This document shows positions 44,682-53,758 of a stretch of DNA of 64,000 nt, in pieces. Source of the stretch: Candidatus Defluviibacterium haderslevense. Lineage in GTDB: Bacteria > Bacteroidota > Bacteroidia > Chitinophagales > Saprospiraceae. The translations under genes were made by a program, and so were the position numbers. Within the stretch, counting starts at the first letter, position 1, and every line of letters starts with the position of its first letter. Where the stretch lies: contig JADJRL010000003.1 of NCBI GenBank assembly GCA_016712225.1, positions 372,001 to 436,000 on the forward strand, written 5' to 3'. Under the pieces are notes generated by a model that was not told where the DNA came from, did no database searches, and saw only the letters and a list, made by a program, of their open reading frames with translations.

Positions 44682-45445
44682 AAATCCATTTTTTTAAACT
44701 TAACTAATGAAATATAAAATGGAATAAAGATCCACATAATGATTAAGAAAAAAGTGATCATCAAACCTAAAGTAGTTCCAAAAAAATCTTTAAAAATCGC
44801 TCCAGTGTATCCCATCATAGCTGATACATCTAAATGTAATAATATTAGAATTCTAGATAGCGTAATAGGATTTAAAGCAGTAATACCAACCATTGCTTTT
44901 TCTATTGGATATTCTGCAAATTGAAACATCAGAAACAATACTATACCATCAAACAATAACGCAAAGAACAACCAACACATAATTGATATACCAATACCCT
45001 TTGCTTTATCACGCGTTAATATGACACTTAAAAATGCGATAGCTACAAATATTATAGAAACAAGACAGCCAATCCCAACCATCATAAATCCAATGGTGGA
45101 ACATTCAAAAATTATTAATGGAATTCCTGCCCCAATTACAAAAGCAAGTATTAATGATATGGATAGACCAATGAATAAACTCAACCAAATTTTATTCCTT
45201 TCTATAGGCTGACTTAATAAAAGTTCAACAAATTCGGAACTATTATATTGATATATGGTTGAAAAAATAATAGATACCAAGGGCACAATCATCAGAACAA
45301 TGTTCAATAGTGTTAGTAATCCCTTGGTACTATTGTCTTCTAAACTAAATACTCCCCATGATAGTAATGCTAGAACCATCATATAAATGATCATGATTCT
45401 GTTTTTTAAAATATCCAAAATGATTAACTTGATCAATCTAATCAT
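44678..45445 (-). CDS. nosY: NosY, ABC permease for NosZ copper-site maturation
   Basis: The 255-residue membrane protein has six helices of the NosY/ABC-2 type (LIKLIILDILKNRIMIIYM at the N-terminus; IVLMIVPLVSIIFSTIYQYN followed by SSEFVELLLSQPIERNKIW). With NosF and NosD it forms the NosDFY transporter that supplies sulfur or copper components for the CuZ centre. Start overlaps nosF by eight bases. Confidence 0.9.
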   Translation of the reverse strand: MIRLIKLIILDILKNRIMIIYMMVLALLSWGVFSLEDNSTKGLLTLLNIVLMIVPLVSIIFSTIYQYNSSEFVELLLSQPIERNKIWLSLFIGLSISLILAFVIGAGIPLIIFECSTIGFMMVGIGCLVSIIFVAIAFLSVILTRDKAKGIGISIMCWLFFALLFDGIVLFLMFQFAEYPIEKAMVGITALNPITLSRILILLHLDVSAMMGYTGAIFKDFFGTTLGLMITFFLIIMWIFIPFYISLVKFKKMDL

Positions 45446-46148
45446 TATTATTTTCCTTTAGAATATATGAAATAGCCTTTGATATTTTTTCTTCCCCTGT
45501 TTCCTTACGTAATACATTAATATCTTTATGGAATTTGATAGTACCATCTTGCATATAAACAATTTGAGTAATCAAATCATCCAATTCACTCAACATATGT
45601 GATGTAATTAAAATAAGTTTTCCATTCTGCTTTTCCTTTATTATTTTTTCTTTCAATATTTCAGCCGATAATGGATCTAATCCTGCTGTAGGTTCATCTA
45701 ATATCAATACATCAGGATTAAATAAAAAGGCTAAAGTAGCACTGACTTTTTGAGTTGTACCTCCAGAAAGTGTTCTCATTTTTTTATCGAACAATTGATT
45801 TAATTTGAATAAATACATCAATTCCTCTTCTATTGTATCAGATTGCCTGATTTCTTTCATCATTTCAATAATCTGTCCTATTGTCATATGATCAGGATAC
45901 CTTCCTATTTGAGGCATATAACCTATATTCTCACGATATTTAAATGTCTTCGAAATGTCTAGTCCACTAAATAGTATATTCCCTTTAGTGGGAATCACCA
46001 TACCTAATATACATTTTATCAAGGTAGTTTTTCCACAACCGTTAGGACCAATTAATGCAATACATGAACCTTTTTCACAAGTTAAATTGACTTGATTAAG
46101 CACATTTATGGCTCCAAAATGTTTAGATATTTGTTGGACTTTTATCAT
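45438..46148 (-). CDS. nosF: NosF, ABC ATPase for NosZ maturation
   Basis: The 236-residue ATPase has Walker A GPNGCGKTT, signature LSGGTTQKVSATLAFL, Walker B VLILDEPTAGLDP and the switch ITSHMLSE. It pairs with NosY. Start overlaps nosD by four bases. Confidence 0.93.
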   Translation of the reverse strand: MIKVQQISKHFGAINVLNQVNLTCEKGSCIALIGPNGCGKTTLIKCILGMVIPTKGNILFSGLDISKTFKYRENIGYMPQIGRYPDHMTIGQIIEMMKEIRQSDTIEEELMYLFKLNQLFDKKMRTLSGGTTQKVSATLAFLFNPDVLILDEPTAGLDPLSAEILKEKIIKEKQNGKLILITSHMLSELDDLITQIVYMQDGTIKFHKDINVLRKETGEEKISKAISYILKENNND

Positions 46149-47383
46149 AATTCTAATGCGCGCATCAAAGGCGTGTTATCTATAAAATGTGCTGGGGTTA
46201 ATGTCGGAATTAACTTTTCTGATTGATCCAAGAGTGTCACCATAAAACTTCGAAATAATAACATCGCTGATGGATTAGATTCAACAATAACAGAAAAAAT
46301 ACTCAAAGGATGAAAAGGTACATCTCCAATATTGTTCTTGTCTAAATCATATCCTTCATATTTGTCCCAATAATTTTTATCAAATGTATTTAATACCAAT
46401 GTTCCATTTGTACTAATATCAAAAGTATTCCCAATGAAATTATTGCTTGTCACTTCACTTTGAGTACAACTGGCTTGAATTTTCATGCCCCACCCATTAT
46501 TCTTAAATATATTTTTCTCAACCTTTACCCTATTCGTACCATCCATAAAAATACCTGCTGTATTACTCACAAATACGTTTCCAATAATATAACTATCATT
46601 GATTTCTTTTAAAAGCATACCATATGCAGCATCACCCCAGTTTTGTTCAAATACATTATTAAACATCTTTACATTCTTTGTAAACATGACAGCTACTCCA
46701 GCACCGTTTTCCTTAAATACATTTGAAATGTAAGCATCATCATTGGAAAACATAAAATGCAAACCATATCTAATATTTCGAATAGAAACATTGCGCCAAA
46801 TAATTGAATGAGTTACAAATTCAAAGTATATTCCATCTCGATGTCCTTCAATAGTATTCCCTATAATTTGCAAAGTATCACTTTTCCAGCAATGGATGCC
46901 ATTACCAATTTGTTGTTCTTCTTTACCATATGCCTTAATCCGATTGTTTTTAACCACACAACGATTACAATACTGAAGATAGATTCCAAAAAAATTATCA
47001 TCCAAGATATTATTACTCAAGGTTACATGATTACTATCATACACCTTAATTCCACATGGATCTTCTAATGTTGCATATCCCGAATGTTGTACCTGGAATC
47101 CATCAAAAACAACTTGGTTCGATTTAATAGAAACAACCTCATACTTACTTTGTCCATCGATTACTGGTCTATTGATTCCGAAAACATGCAAAGATTTGTC
47201 GATTAACACATTTCCTTCCTTATATATCCCCTCATGCACTATAATGGTATCCCCACTTTTTGCTTGATTGATGGCCCATTGAATTTTTTGAATTGCGTAG
47301 GTTGCACCAACATGATATGTCATTGCATTCGTAGTTACAATGACCAACATGAATAAATTATGGATAATAAATTGTTTCATCAA
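46145..47383 (-). CDS. nosD: NosD, periplasmic beta-helix maturation protein
   Basis: The 412-residue exported protein (signal FMLVIVTTNA) is a right-handed parallel beta-helix with the NosD/CASH pattern: GDTIIVHEGIYKEGNVLIDK, SNHVTLSNNILDDNFFGIYL, GDAAYGMLLKEINDSYIIGN, NIFKNNGWGMKIQASC. It binds the NosFY transporter and hands a metal or sulfur component to NosZ. Length ~410 is typical. Confidence 0.92.
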   Translation of the reverse strand: MMKQFIIHNLFMLVIVTTNAMTYHVGATYAIQKIQWAINQAKSGDTIIVHEGIYKEGNVLIDKSLHVFGINRPVIDGQSKYEVVSIKSNQVVFDGFQVQHSGYATLEDPCGIKVYDSNHVTLSNNILDDNFFGIYLQYCNRCVVKNNRIKAYGKEEQQIGNGIHCWKSDTLQIIGNTIEGHRDGIYFEFVTHSIIWRNVSIRNIRYGLHFMFSNDDAYISNVFKENGAGVAVMFTKNVKMFNNVFEQNWGDAAYGMLLKEINDSYIIGNVFVSNTAGIFMDGTNRVKVEKNIFKNNGWGMKIQASCTQSEVTSNNFIGNTFDISTNGTLVLNTFDKNYWDKYEGYDLDKNNIGDVPFHPLSIFSVIVESNPSAMLLFRSFMVTLLDQSEKLIPTLTPAHFIDNTPLMRALEL

Positions 47384-47392
47384 TTTAATTTC

Positions 47393-47818
47393 TTAATGAC
47401 TGACTTCTTCCCAATTCATCAATTTAGCTTCATACTTTTTTTGATAAATCAAAGCACTATCTCTATTAGCAAAAGCAGCTATATGTCCTTGCATTGGACC
47501 AACTATTTGTGATCCCTCAACAAAATAGGCTTGATCTACTTGTATCATTGTATTGGATTGTATAAAATCTGAAATATAAAACTGTAGATAATTCACATTT
47601 TTATTTTCATTTTTATAATTCAAAAGACAAATTAAATCATCAAATTTATATGTTCTTCCCTTTTGAGTAGTTAATGCCGCACCAAATCTGCCATCTGATA
47701 TTTTCATTCTACAATATTCACATTGATCTACATTAAGTTTCATAGATGGCACTTCGGAACTCCCACAAGAAAAAAGTAGAATAACGAGACAAAATAAATT
47801 GATAAGTAAAATTTTCAT
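47393..47818 (-). CDS. nosL: NosL, copper-chaperone lipoprotein
   Basis: The 141-residue lipoprotein (lipobox LLFSCG) has the NosL fold with the copper-site motif CEYCRMKISDGRFGAAL. NosL delivers Cu(I) for assembly of the CuZ site. It overlaps the upstream membrane-protein gene by four bases. Confidence 0.92.
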   Translation of the reverse strand: MKILLINLFCLVILLFSCGSSEVPSMKLNVDQCEYCRMKISDGRFGAALTTQKGRTYKFDDLICLLNYKNENKNVNYLQFYISDFIQSNTMIQVDQAYFVEGSQIVGPMQGHIAAFANRDSALIYQKKYEAKLMNWEEVSH

Positions 47819-48405
47819 GATTTAAAAAATATTTTTCGTTCCTTTAAGGATGCAAAGATCATCAATATTCCGCTCGCAACAAATAGCCAACCACCTATAT
47901 CAGGTATAGAATATGCACCAAAATTTAACAATTGTTTAAATCCAATTAATGGCGGCTGATAAGCCATTCCTGGGACAATAATAGCAGCATTAGGATCCAA
48001 ATTATGGCCATAATTATAATTCCACCTATAAAAATCAATCATAGCAATAATGCCAAATAATAAAAATGAAAAAAGCAGTAAATACAACCACCTCTTCTTT
48101 CCAAAAATAGCAATAATAAATGTAAGCAAAGCAAATAACCCAATTATATAAGGAAGAATGGTGAATTCTATAAAGTCTTCCTTGTGCAAGGTTTTCATTC
48201 CAATATAATGATTCAACCCATTAATAATTTCTACTTGACCACCAAGTTTATCCGCAAAAATTTTCAACACCAAGCCTTCAGGATATTGAGGTGCAGATAA
48301 TTCAATTCGCCACAATGGTACAAAAATTGAAATAGCTAAACAAATACCAATAATAATGAGCACTATTTTTGAAATGCGACTCAACAATTGTTTTTCATGA
48401 TTCAT
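47815..48405 (-). CDS. NosB-like membrane protein of the nos operon
   Basis: The 196-residue protein has four predicted helices (residues ~13-32, ~83-103, ~106-126, ~170-187) with a periplasmic segment of ~45 residues between the first two (LSAPQYPEGLVLKIFADKLG). A membrane protein following nosZ is characteristic of clade II nos operons (NosB). The position fits; I did not see a motif that proves it. A hairpin separates it from nosZ, and its stop overlaps nosL. Confidence 0.7.
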   Translation of the reverse strand: MNHEKQLLSRISKIVLIIIGICLAISIFVPLWRIELSAPQYPEGLVLKIFADKLGGQVEIINGLNHYIGMKTLHKEDFIEFTILPYIIGLFALLTFIIAIFGKKRWLYLLLFSFLLFGIIAMIDFYRWNYNYGHNLDPNAAIIVPGMAYQPPLIGFKQLLNFGAYSIPDIGGWLFVASGILMIFASLKERKIFFKS

Positions 48406-48433
48406 TTTGATACTTTATGGTGTTTTTGAAAAC

Positions 48434-48468
48434 AAAAGGGCAGCCATTTTTCAATACACTGCCCTTTT
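48434..48468 (-). terminator. Intra-operon hairpin after nosZ
   Basis: AAAAGGGCAG and CTGCCCTTTT form a perfect 10-bp stem with a 15-base loop, followed on the minus strand by GTTTTC. It sits 54 bases after the nosZ stop and 29 bases before the next gene, so it can act as a partial terminator or 3' stabiliser of nosZ mRNA. Confidence 0.7.
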
Positions 48469-48522
48469 AATTCAATTTTAAAAAAATATTTTACAACAAA
48501 TTTTCCTTATTTATCCTCTGGA

Positions 48523-50502
48523 CTATTTTTTAGCATCAGAACTATTTTTACCTAGACTAAAACTAATAGGAACGCTACTACCAGCTGGAGATACTCTAAT
48601 ATAACCTTGCATTTCTTGATGCAATGCGCTGCAAAAATCTGTGCAGTACATTGGAAAAATACCTGTTCTATCTGGAACCCATTTTAAAGTTGAAGTTTCT
48701 CCTGGCATGATAAGTAACTCGGCATTACTTATTCCTTTAATACTAAATCCATGCGGTACATCCCAATCTTGTTCCAAATTAGTAATATGAAAATATACTT
48801 CATCCCCTTTTCGAATACCTTCTATATTATCAGGTGAAAAGTGAGATCGAATAGCAGTCATGTATACATGAACTTTATTTCCTTCCCGAATTACTTTTGT
48901 TTCTGCTTCCCCCTTAGCTACATATGGGTGCTGGTTATCTTCAATTTTAAAAATTTTAACTTGATTGCTACTAATTAATTCAGCTGGACAAGCTTGTGCG
49001 TAATGTGGTTCTCCAATGGTCGGAAAATCCAAAATCATTTGCATTTTGTCACCGCTTATATCAAATAATTGAGCACTTTGTGCCAGTTCAGGGCCTGTTG
49101 GCAAATAACGATCTTTTGTAATTTTATTATAGGCAATCAAGTACTTTGGAGAAGGTTTTCTACTGTCTCCACCAGGAATACACAAGTGTCCCACAGAATA
49201 AAAAGTAGGCACTCTATCAAGAACTGCTAAATCTTTCAAACTCCATTTCACTACTTCAGATGATACGAAAAATGTAGTATATGCATTTCCCTTTCCATCA
49301 AATTCGGTATGCAATGGACCTAATCCTGGCTTTTTTACCTCACCATGTAATGCAGCTTCATATTTAATTACAGGTATACCATCATACATTCCATCAAATG
49401 CTTTATCTGTAATAGCTTTTTGTAGTTTATCAAAACTAAATACTGGAATCAAAGCTGCTAATTTACCGCTTCCAACAATATATTCTCCAGAAGGATCTAC
49501 ATCACATCCATGTGGAGATTTTGGACAAGGCAACATATAACATATATCCGCTAGTTCTTTTGTATCAAGAACTAACACCTCTTTAATCATTTCAGATTTT
49601 GCAGTGTGCGTCTTTTCATCCCAAGTATTATGTGCATAATTTACAGATACTTTTTTGCCTTTTCCAGCTTTAACATACTCTTCTGCCTTCTTCCAATTGA
49701 CAGCCATAATAAAATCCTTATCCTTTTGAGAAGCATTCACTTCTAATAAAGTATTTGCTTGTTCAGTATTATAGCAAGAAAAAAAGAACCAACCATGAGA
49801 TTTACCTTTTCCTGCGTGACTTAAATCAAAATTTACACCAGGACATTGAAGTTGGAATGCAATACTCATATTTCCATTGTCTTTATTTACACTGATAAAA
49901 CTAATGTGTCCTTTGAAATTTTGTTTATAAGTATTGATTGGAACATCTCCATTGACATCATCCGCTGGTACACTAAAACGAGTACCTGCAACTACATATT
50001 CCGTATTTTCAGTAATAAATGGAGATGAGTGATTCCCAGCACTATTTGGCAACTCAATAATTTCATCCGTTCTAAACGTTTTCAAATTAATTCGAGCCAC
50101 CCTTGGGGTATTATTCCCATTTCCGAAAACCCAACGACCATCTATTTCACCATTGGTTTGAGATAATTCAGTATGATGCAAATCATCCCAAGGGGTAAAT
50201 CCATGTGAAGTATTAAGCATTGGTTTTGTTTCTTCACTATATCCCCAACCTTTTTCAGGATCAACAGAAAAAACTGGAATAACACGTAATAAACGACCAC
50301 TTGGCAATCCATATACACTCATCTGTCCACTAAATCCCCCACTCACGAAATTGTAATACGCATCATATTTTCCAGGTGGCACAAAAGATTTTGAAGCCAA
50401 ATCTCCACTTACTGCTGTACTCATATTTTTTGGCTTACAACTTATGACCAAACTGGTTAATAAAAAAACAACACATATCATTTTTACAAAAAAATATTTC
50501 AT
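48523..50502 (-). CDS. nosZ: NosZ, nitrous oxide reductase, clade II (Sec-exported)
   Basis: The 659-residue enzyme reduces N2O to N2 in the periplasm. The N-terminal beta-propeller carries the CuZ histidines (in DDLHHTELSQ, NSAGNHSSPF, LSHAGKGK, KSPHGCDVDPSG, LGPLHTEFDG, VGHLC and GEPHYAQ). The C-terminal cupredoxin has the CuA ligands in MYCTDFCSALHQEMQGY and HGFSIKG. The signal (LLTSLVISCKPK) is Sec-type with a lipobox, not twin-arginine, as in clade II; C22 would be lipidated. It sits 61 bases after the cytochrome lipoprotein gene, probably its electron donor. Confidence 0.95.
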   Translation of the reverse strand: MKYFFVKMICVVFLLTSLVISCKPKNMSTAVSGDLASKSFVPPGKYDAYYNFVSGGFSGQMSVYGLPSGRLLRVIPVFSVDPEKGWGYSEETKPMLNTSHGFTPWDDLHHTELSQTNGEIDGRWVFGNGNNTPRVARINLKTFRTDEIIELPNSAGNHSSPFITENTEYVVAGTRFSVPADDVNGDVPINTYKQNFKGHISFISVNKDNGNMSIAFQLQCPGVNFDLSHAGKGKSHGWFFFSCYNTEQANTLLEVNASQKDKDFIMAVNWKKAEEYVKAGKGKKVSVNYAHNTWDEKTHTAKSEMIKEVLVLDTKELADICYMLPCPKSPHGCDVDPSGEYIVGSGKLAALIPVFSFDKLQKAITDKAFDGMYDGIPVIKYEAALHGEVKKPGLGPLHTEFDGKGNAYTTFFVSSEVVKWSLKDLAVLDRVPTFYSVGHLCIPGGDSRKPSPKYLIAYNKITKDRYLPTGPELAQSAQLFDISGDKMQMILDFPTIGEPHYAQACPAELISSNQVKIFKIEDNQHPYVAKGEAETKVIREGNKVHVYMTAIRSHFSPDNIEGIRKGDEVYFHITNLEQDWDVPHGFSIKGISNAELLIMPGETSTLKWVPDRTGIFPMYCTDFCSALHQEMQGYIRVSPAGSSVPISFSLGKNSSDAKK

Positions 50503-50563
50503 ATAATTAATTTTAATTTTGAAAGAAAAAATATCAAATCATTTTAAATTCTAAATTTATAAA

Positions 50564-51058
50564 CTATTTAGTTGCATCATTTCTACGCATAAATTCTAAT
50601 AAGTTTCTTGCATCTGTATCGGTTAAACTTTGATTGGGCATACGCACTAAACATAATTCTAATTGAGCTTGAACAGCTGGATCTTTATCTATCATGGCAT
50701 CAGGGTTAGTAATGAAATTCATAATCCATTCTGGCTTTCGCCTAACGGTTACACCTTTCCATCCAGGACCAACCAATTTTTCATCAGACAATTTATGACA
50801 TGCACTACACTTTACCCCTTGTATTTTGAATCCCTCATCAGCCATTGTAGCATCAATCTGATCTGTTAAAGTTAAATTCTCAGCAGAGAACTTCCCTTCA
50901 CCTCGATTAGGATCATAAGCAGGTTTATCATCAATCATAGATTTAGGTGCTTGATCTGATGAATTCGCAGAATTAGGATTCTTGGTATCACCACTCCCAC
51001 ATGCAGCAAGACCCAAAATGGTTCCGATAATTAAAAGACTAAAATTTAATTTATTCAT
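50564..51058 (-). CDS. Cytochrome c lipoprotein, likely electron donor to NosZ
   Basis: The 164-residue protein has a lipoprotein signal (LGLAACGSGD) and one class I heme c domain: IQGVKCSACHKLSDEKLVGP with Met ligand in LVRMPNQSLTD. It is the first gene of the nos operon, with a Crp/Fnr-type site centred 64 bases before its start. Feeding electrons to NosZ is inferred from position; clade II systems usually use such cytochromes. Confidence 0.9.
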   Translation of the reverse strand: MNKLNFSLLIIGTILGLAACGSGDTKNPNSANSSDQAPKSMIDDKPAYDPNRGEGKFSAENLTLTDQIDATMADEGFKIQGVKCSACHKLSDEKLVGPGWKGVTVRRKPEWIMNFITNPDAMIDKDPAVQAQLELCLVRMPNQSLTDTDARNLLEFMRRNDATK

Positions 51059-51114
51059 ATTTTTGTTTTTCGTTTAATACAAGCGCAAATTTCAAATAAA
51101 AATATAATCTATTT

Positions 51115-51130
51115 TATGATTTCAATCATA
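51115..51130 (-). promoter_or_regulatory. Crp/Fnr-type operator of the nos operon
   Basis: TATGAT-TTCA-ATCATA (plus strand) is a perfect 6-bp inverted repeat of the FNR/DNR type (TTGAT-N4-ATCAA with A for the first T). A -7-like box GAAATTTG (minus, 51093-51086) lies 29 bases downstream of its centre, giving a class II position near -43, the same geometry as at the fasciclin gene. Confidence 0.65.
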
Positions 51131-51179
51131 TAAATATAATTTTTATAAGGATTTCTATAATATTTCAATTTAGAAATTA

Positions 51180-51887
51180 TCATCGATGACAACAGTTCAT
51201 TTTATCATTTTCTAACAATGGAGAAATAAATGGAATTCCAAGGTTCAATCCTCTTAATATAAGCAATATAGCAACACACATGATGAGGTATGGTGTCATT
51301 TTATTTAATTTATTGCGAAGATTGATGGAAACAAATTTTCCAAAGATCATTGTTAAGGCCATAATAGGAATTGTACCAATGCCAAAGGCAAACATTGTTA
51401 GGCTACTTTTTAAGATAGTGCCGGTTGCAATGGCTGTTACAATGGCAACATATACTAAACCACACGGCAAAAATCCATTAACCATACCGATAGAAAAATA
51501 AGTTGAAGGTGTTTTGTCAGTTTGCAAATAGTCACTTAATTTTGATTTGACTTGATGACTCAATTGACTAAAAATATTTACTCTATATGAACCTAAATAA
51601 TTCATTATTAGAAATAACAAAATAACAGAACCTGCCCCAATAGATAACCATTGTTGCAGCTTAAAAAGTGAAAAACTCATACCTAATAAACCGAAAACTA
51701 TACCCATCGAAGCATAGGAAAATGACCTTCCTAAATTATACAGTCCAATGGCCATCGACTTATTAAATATAGTTAACTGATGAATAGGTAATGACAAAGC
51801 CAAAGGCCCACACATTCCTACACAATGAAAACTTCCAAATACCCCAATAGTAAAACCTGTGATCAATACTAAAAGAACTTCATCCAT
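51180..51887 (-). CDS. SafE/DsbD-like membrane protein of the cbb3 cluster
   Basis: The 235-residue protein has six to seven helices and the motif GSFHCVGMCGPLALSLPIHQ in the first segment and GMVNGFLPCGLVYVA in the middle, as in the DsbD_2/SafE-type family that lies beside ccoH. Paired Cys in helices 1 and 4 suit thiol or copper transfer. The tail ends MNCCHR, another possible metal site. It overlaps ccoH by one base and closes the cbb3 operon. A role in copper delivery to the oxidase is inference. Confidence 0.85.
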   Translation of the reverse strand: MDEVLLVLITGFTIGVFGSFHCVGMCGPLALSLPIHQLTIFNKSMAIGLYNLGRSFSYASMGIVFGLLGMSFSLFKLQQWLSIGAGSVILLFLIMNYLGSYRVNIFSQLSHQVKSKLSDYLQTDKTPSTYFSIGMVNGFLPCGLVYVAIVTAIATGTILKSSLTMFAFGIGTIPIMALTMIFGKFVSINLRNKLNKMTPYLIMCVAILLILRGLNLGIPFISPLLENDKMNCCHR

Positions 51888-52324
51888 TATTCAATGATTA
51901 GGTTTTGCTCTCTGTAATAATCTTTTGACAAATTGCGCCATTTTAATCTTGCTTTATATGTGCCTGGAATAAACTTAAATTTTTCTATCAATAACGATCC
52001 GTGTTCATTGGGTTTAAAATCAATTGTTATGTCCTTTCGCTTATCATCGATTCGAAGAAAAGAAATATTTCCTTGTTCAAAATTCGAAATTAATATTTTC
52101 GGAATGTTTACTATTACAAAACTATCGTTTTGATTTATTAAAGTTGAATCTGTAACTACATTCAAATTTTGAGCTGCATTAATCAATGATTGATAATTCA
52201 TTTCCTTCTCATAATAATTCTCATCCAACATGTCATTGGTTTGTCTAAATGCAACGAATACCATAGACATCATAGCAACGATAAATGCAATAATTACGAT
52301 CAAAATTTTATATCCCCAATTCAT
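51887..52324 (-). CDS. ccoH: CcoH (FixH), cbb3 assembly protein
   Basis: The 145-residue protein has a single N-terminal helix (ILIVIIAFIVAMMSMVFVAF) and a periplasmic FixH domain (MLDENYYEKEMNYQSLINAA ... GTYKARLKWRNLSKDYYREQ). The YYEKE motif after the helix is typical. It stabilises the oxidase during assembly. It lies 24 bases after ccoG. Confidence 0.9.
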   Translation of the reverse strand: MNWGYKILIVIIAFIVAMMSMVFVAFRQTNDMLDENYYEKEMNYQSLINAAQNLNVVTDSTLINQNDSFVIVNIPKILISNFEQGNISFLRIDDKRKDITIDFKPNEHGSLLIEKFKFIPGTYKARLKWRNLSKDYYREQNLIIE

Positions 52325-52348
52325 AGTTTCATGTTCTTATAGTTAGAA

Positions 52349-53752
52349 TTATTTAAAAGGCCCTAAAAATTTAGTCTTGACTGTTTGGATTTTTTCATCA
52401 CCTTTGTAAACCCCAATTTTAATATTGGTACTTCTTGATACAATCAAATGTTTTGGTATTTCCAAAAAGAATTCATATTCACTAAGGGCCTCCTTTTTTA
52501 ATGATATTTGTTCAGCGCCCACCAATTTAATCTCTCCAGGCATATTTTCCAATTTTAATGTAATTGGAAATGAATCATTCGATTTATTGATAATTTTTAC
52601 ATCAAATAAGTTACTGAGTTTATCTGGAGGAATTTCTTGATAAAGCTGACCCTTAACTCTAGAGATATATGTATCAACTGTTTTACGAGTAGCAACCAAA
52701 ACACTCATAAATATCATTAATATAACTAACAATACAGTATAAGCTTTCATCCGTGTATTAAAATGAAATTTCTTACCTGTGCTAATTTCATTTTCGGAAG
52801 CATAACGAATTAAACCTCGCTCAAAATGTACAGCATCCATAACTTCGTTACATGCATCAATACATGCTGTGCATCCTACACATTCCATTTGTAATCCATC
52901 ACGAATATCAATTCCAGTAGGACAAACTTGAACACATTTCATGCAACCGATACAATCGCCTTCTGGTCTTATTACATTTTTTTTGTACTTGGCTCTAGGC
53001 TCTCCTCTCTTGTAATCATATGCAATTTGCATAGTGTCTTTGTCAAACATTACACCTTGCAATCGGCCATACGGACAAATGGTTGTGCAAACAATTTCCC
53101 TGAGATAGGCGAATACACCATAAAAGATTAAGGCAAACACGACCAAGCCAGTTAATAAAACTAAATGTTCTGACATGGGTTCACTAATTATTTTTATTAT
53201 TTCATCGACTCCTAGAATATATGATAAAAAAGTGTGTGATATGATGAACGAAATAACAATAAATATAAAATGTTTGAGCGATTTCTTAATGATTTTATGA
53301 GTAGTCCATGGTTCTTCATTCAACTTTCTTTGTTGACTAGCGGAACCTTCCACTAACCATTCAATTGGTCTGAACACAAATTCCATAAATACAGTTTGTG
53401 GACATACCCACCCACAAAATAATCGCCCAAACACTACGGTAAACAAAACAATAAAAACTATAAATGTGATCATTGCTATTGCAAAGATGAAAAAATCCTG
53501 AGGCCAAAATATTTTACTAAATAAAATAAATTTACCGTTCGGAATATTAATCATCATGAATGGCAAGTCATTTATCTTTATGAATGGTATAATGAAAAAT
53601 ATAGCCAAATAAAAATAAGCTATATACTTTCTATAATTATACCATTTGCCTGTAGGTTTCAAAGCATAAATCCAATTCCTCTTACCTGAATCAGTAACGG
53701 TACTTACTCTATCTCTATAGGAATCAGCATGCAATAAATCCTCTTCTCTCAA
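52349..53752 (-). CDS. ccoG: CcoG (FixG/RdxA), iron-sulfur protein for cbb3 copper assembly
   Basis: The 467-residue membrane protein has about five helices, the C113/C117 motif FCGWVCPQTVFMEF, a CTTICPYGRLQG segment, two 4Fe-4S ferredoxin motifs (CIGCMKCVQVCPTG and CVGCTACIDAC) and a C-terminal Ig-like FixG domain. CcoG reduces copper for CcoI-dependent delivery. It lies six bases after ccoP. Confidence 0.95.
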   Translation of the reverse strand: MREEDLLHADSYRDRVSTVTDSGKRNWIYALKPTGKWYNYRKYIAYFYLAIFFIIPFIKINDLPFMMINIPNGKFILFSKIFWPQDFFIFAIAMITFIVFIVLFTVVFGRLFCGWVCPQTVFMEFVFRPIEWLVEGSASQQRKLNEEPWTTHKIIKKSLKHFIFIVISFIISHTFLSYILGVDEIIKIISEPMSEHLVLLTGLVVFALIFYGVFAYLREIVCTTICPYGRLQGVMFDKDTMQIAYDYKRGEPRAKYKKNVIRPEGDCIGCMKCVQVCPTGIDIRDGLQMECVGCTACIDACNEVMDAVHFERGLIRYASENEISTGKKFHFNTRMKAYTVLLVILMIFMSVLVATRKTVDTYISRVKGQLYQEIPPDKLSNLFDVKIINKSNDSFPITLKLENMPGEIKLVGAEQISLKKEALSEYEFFLEIPKHLIVSRSTNIKIGVYKGDEKIQTVKTKFLGPFK

Positions 53753-53758
53753 TGTATT

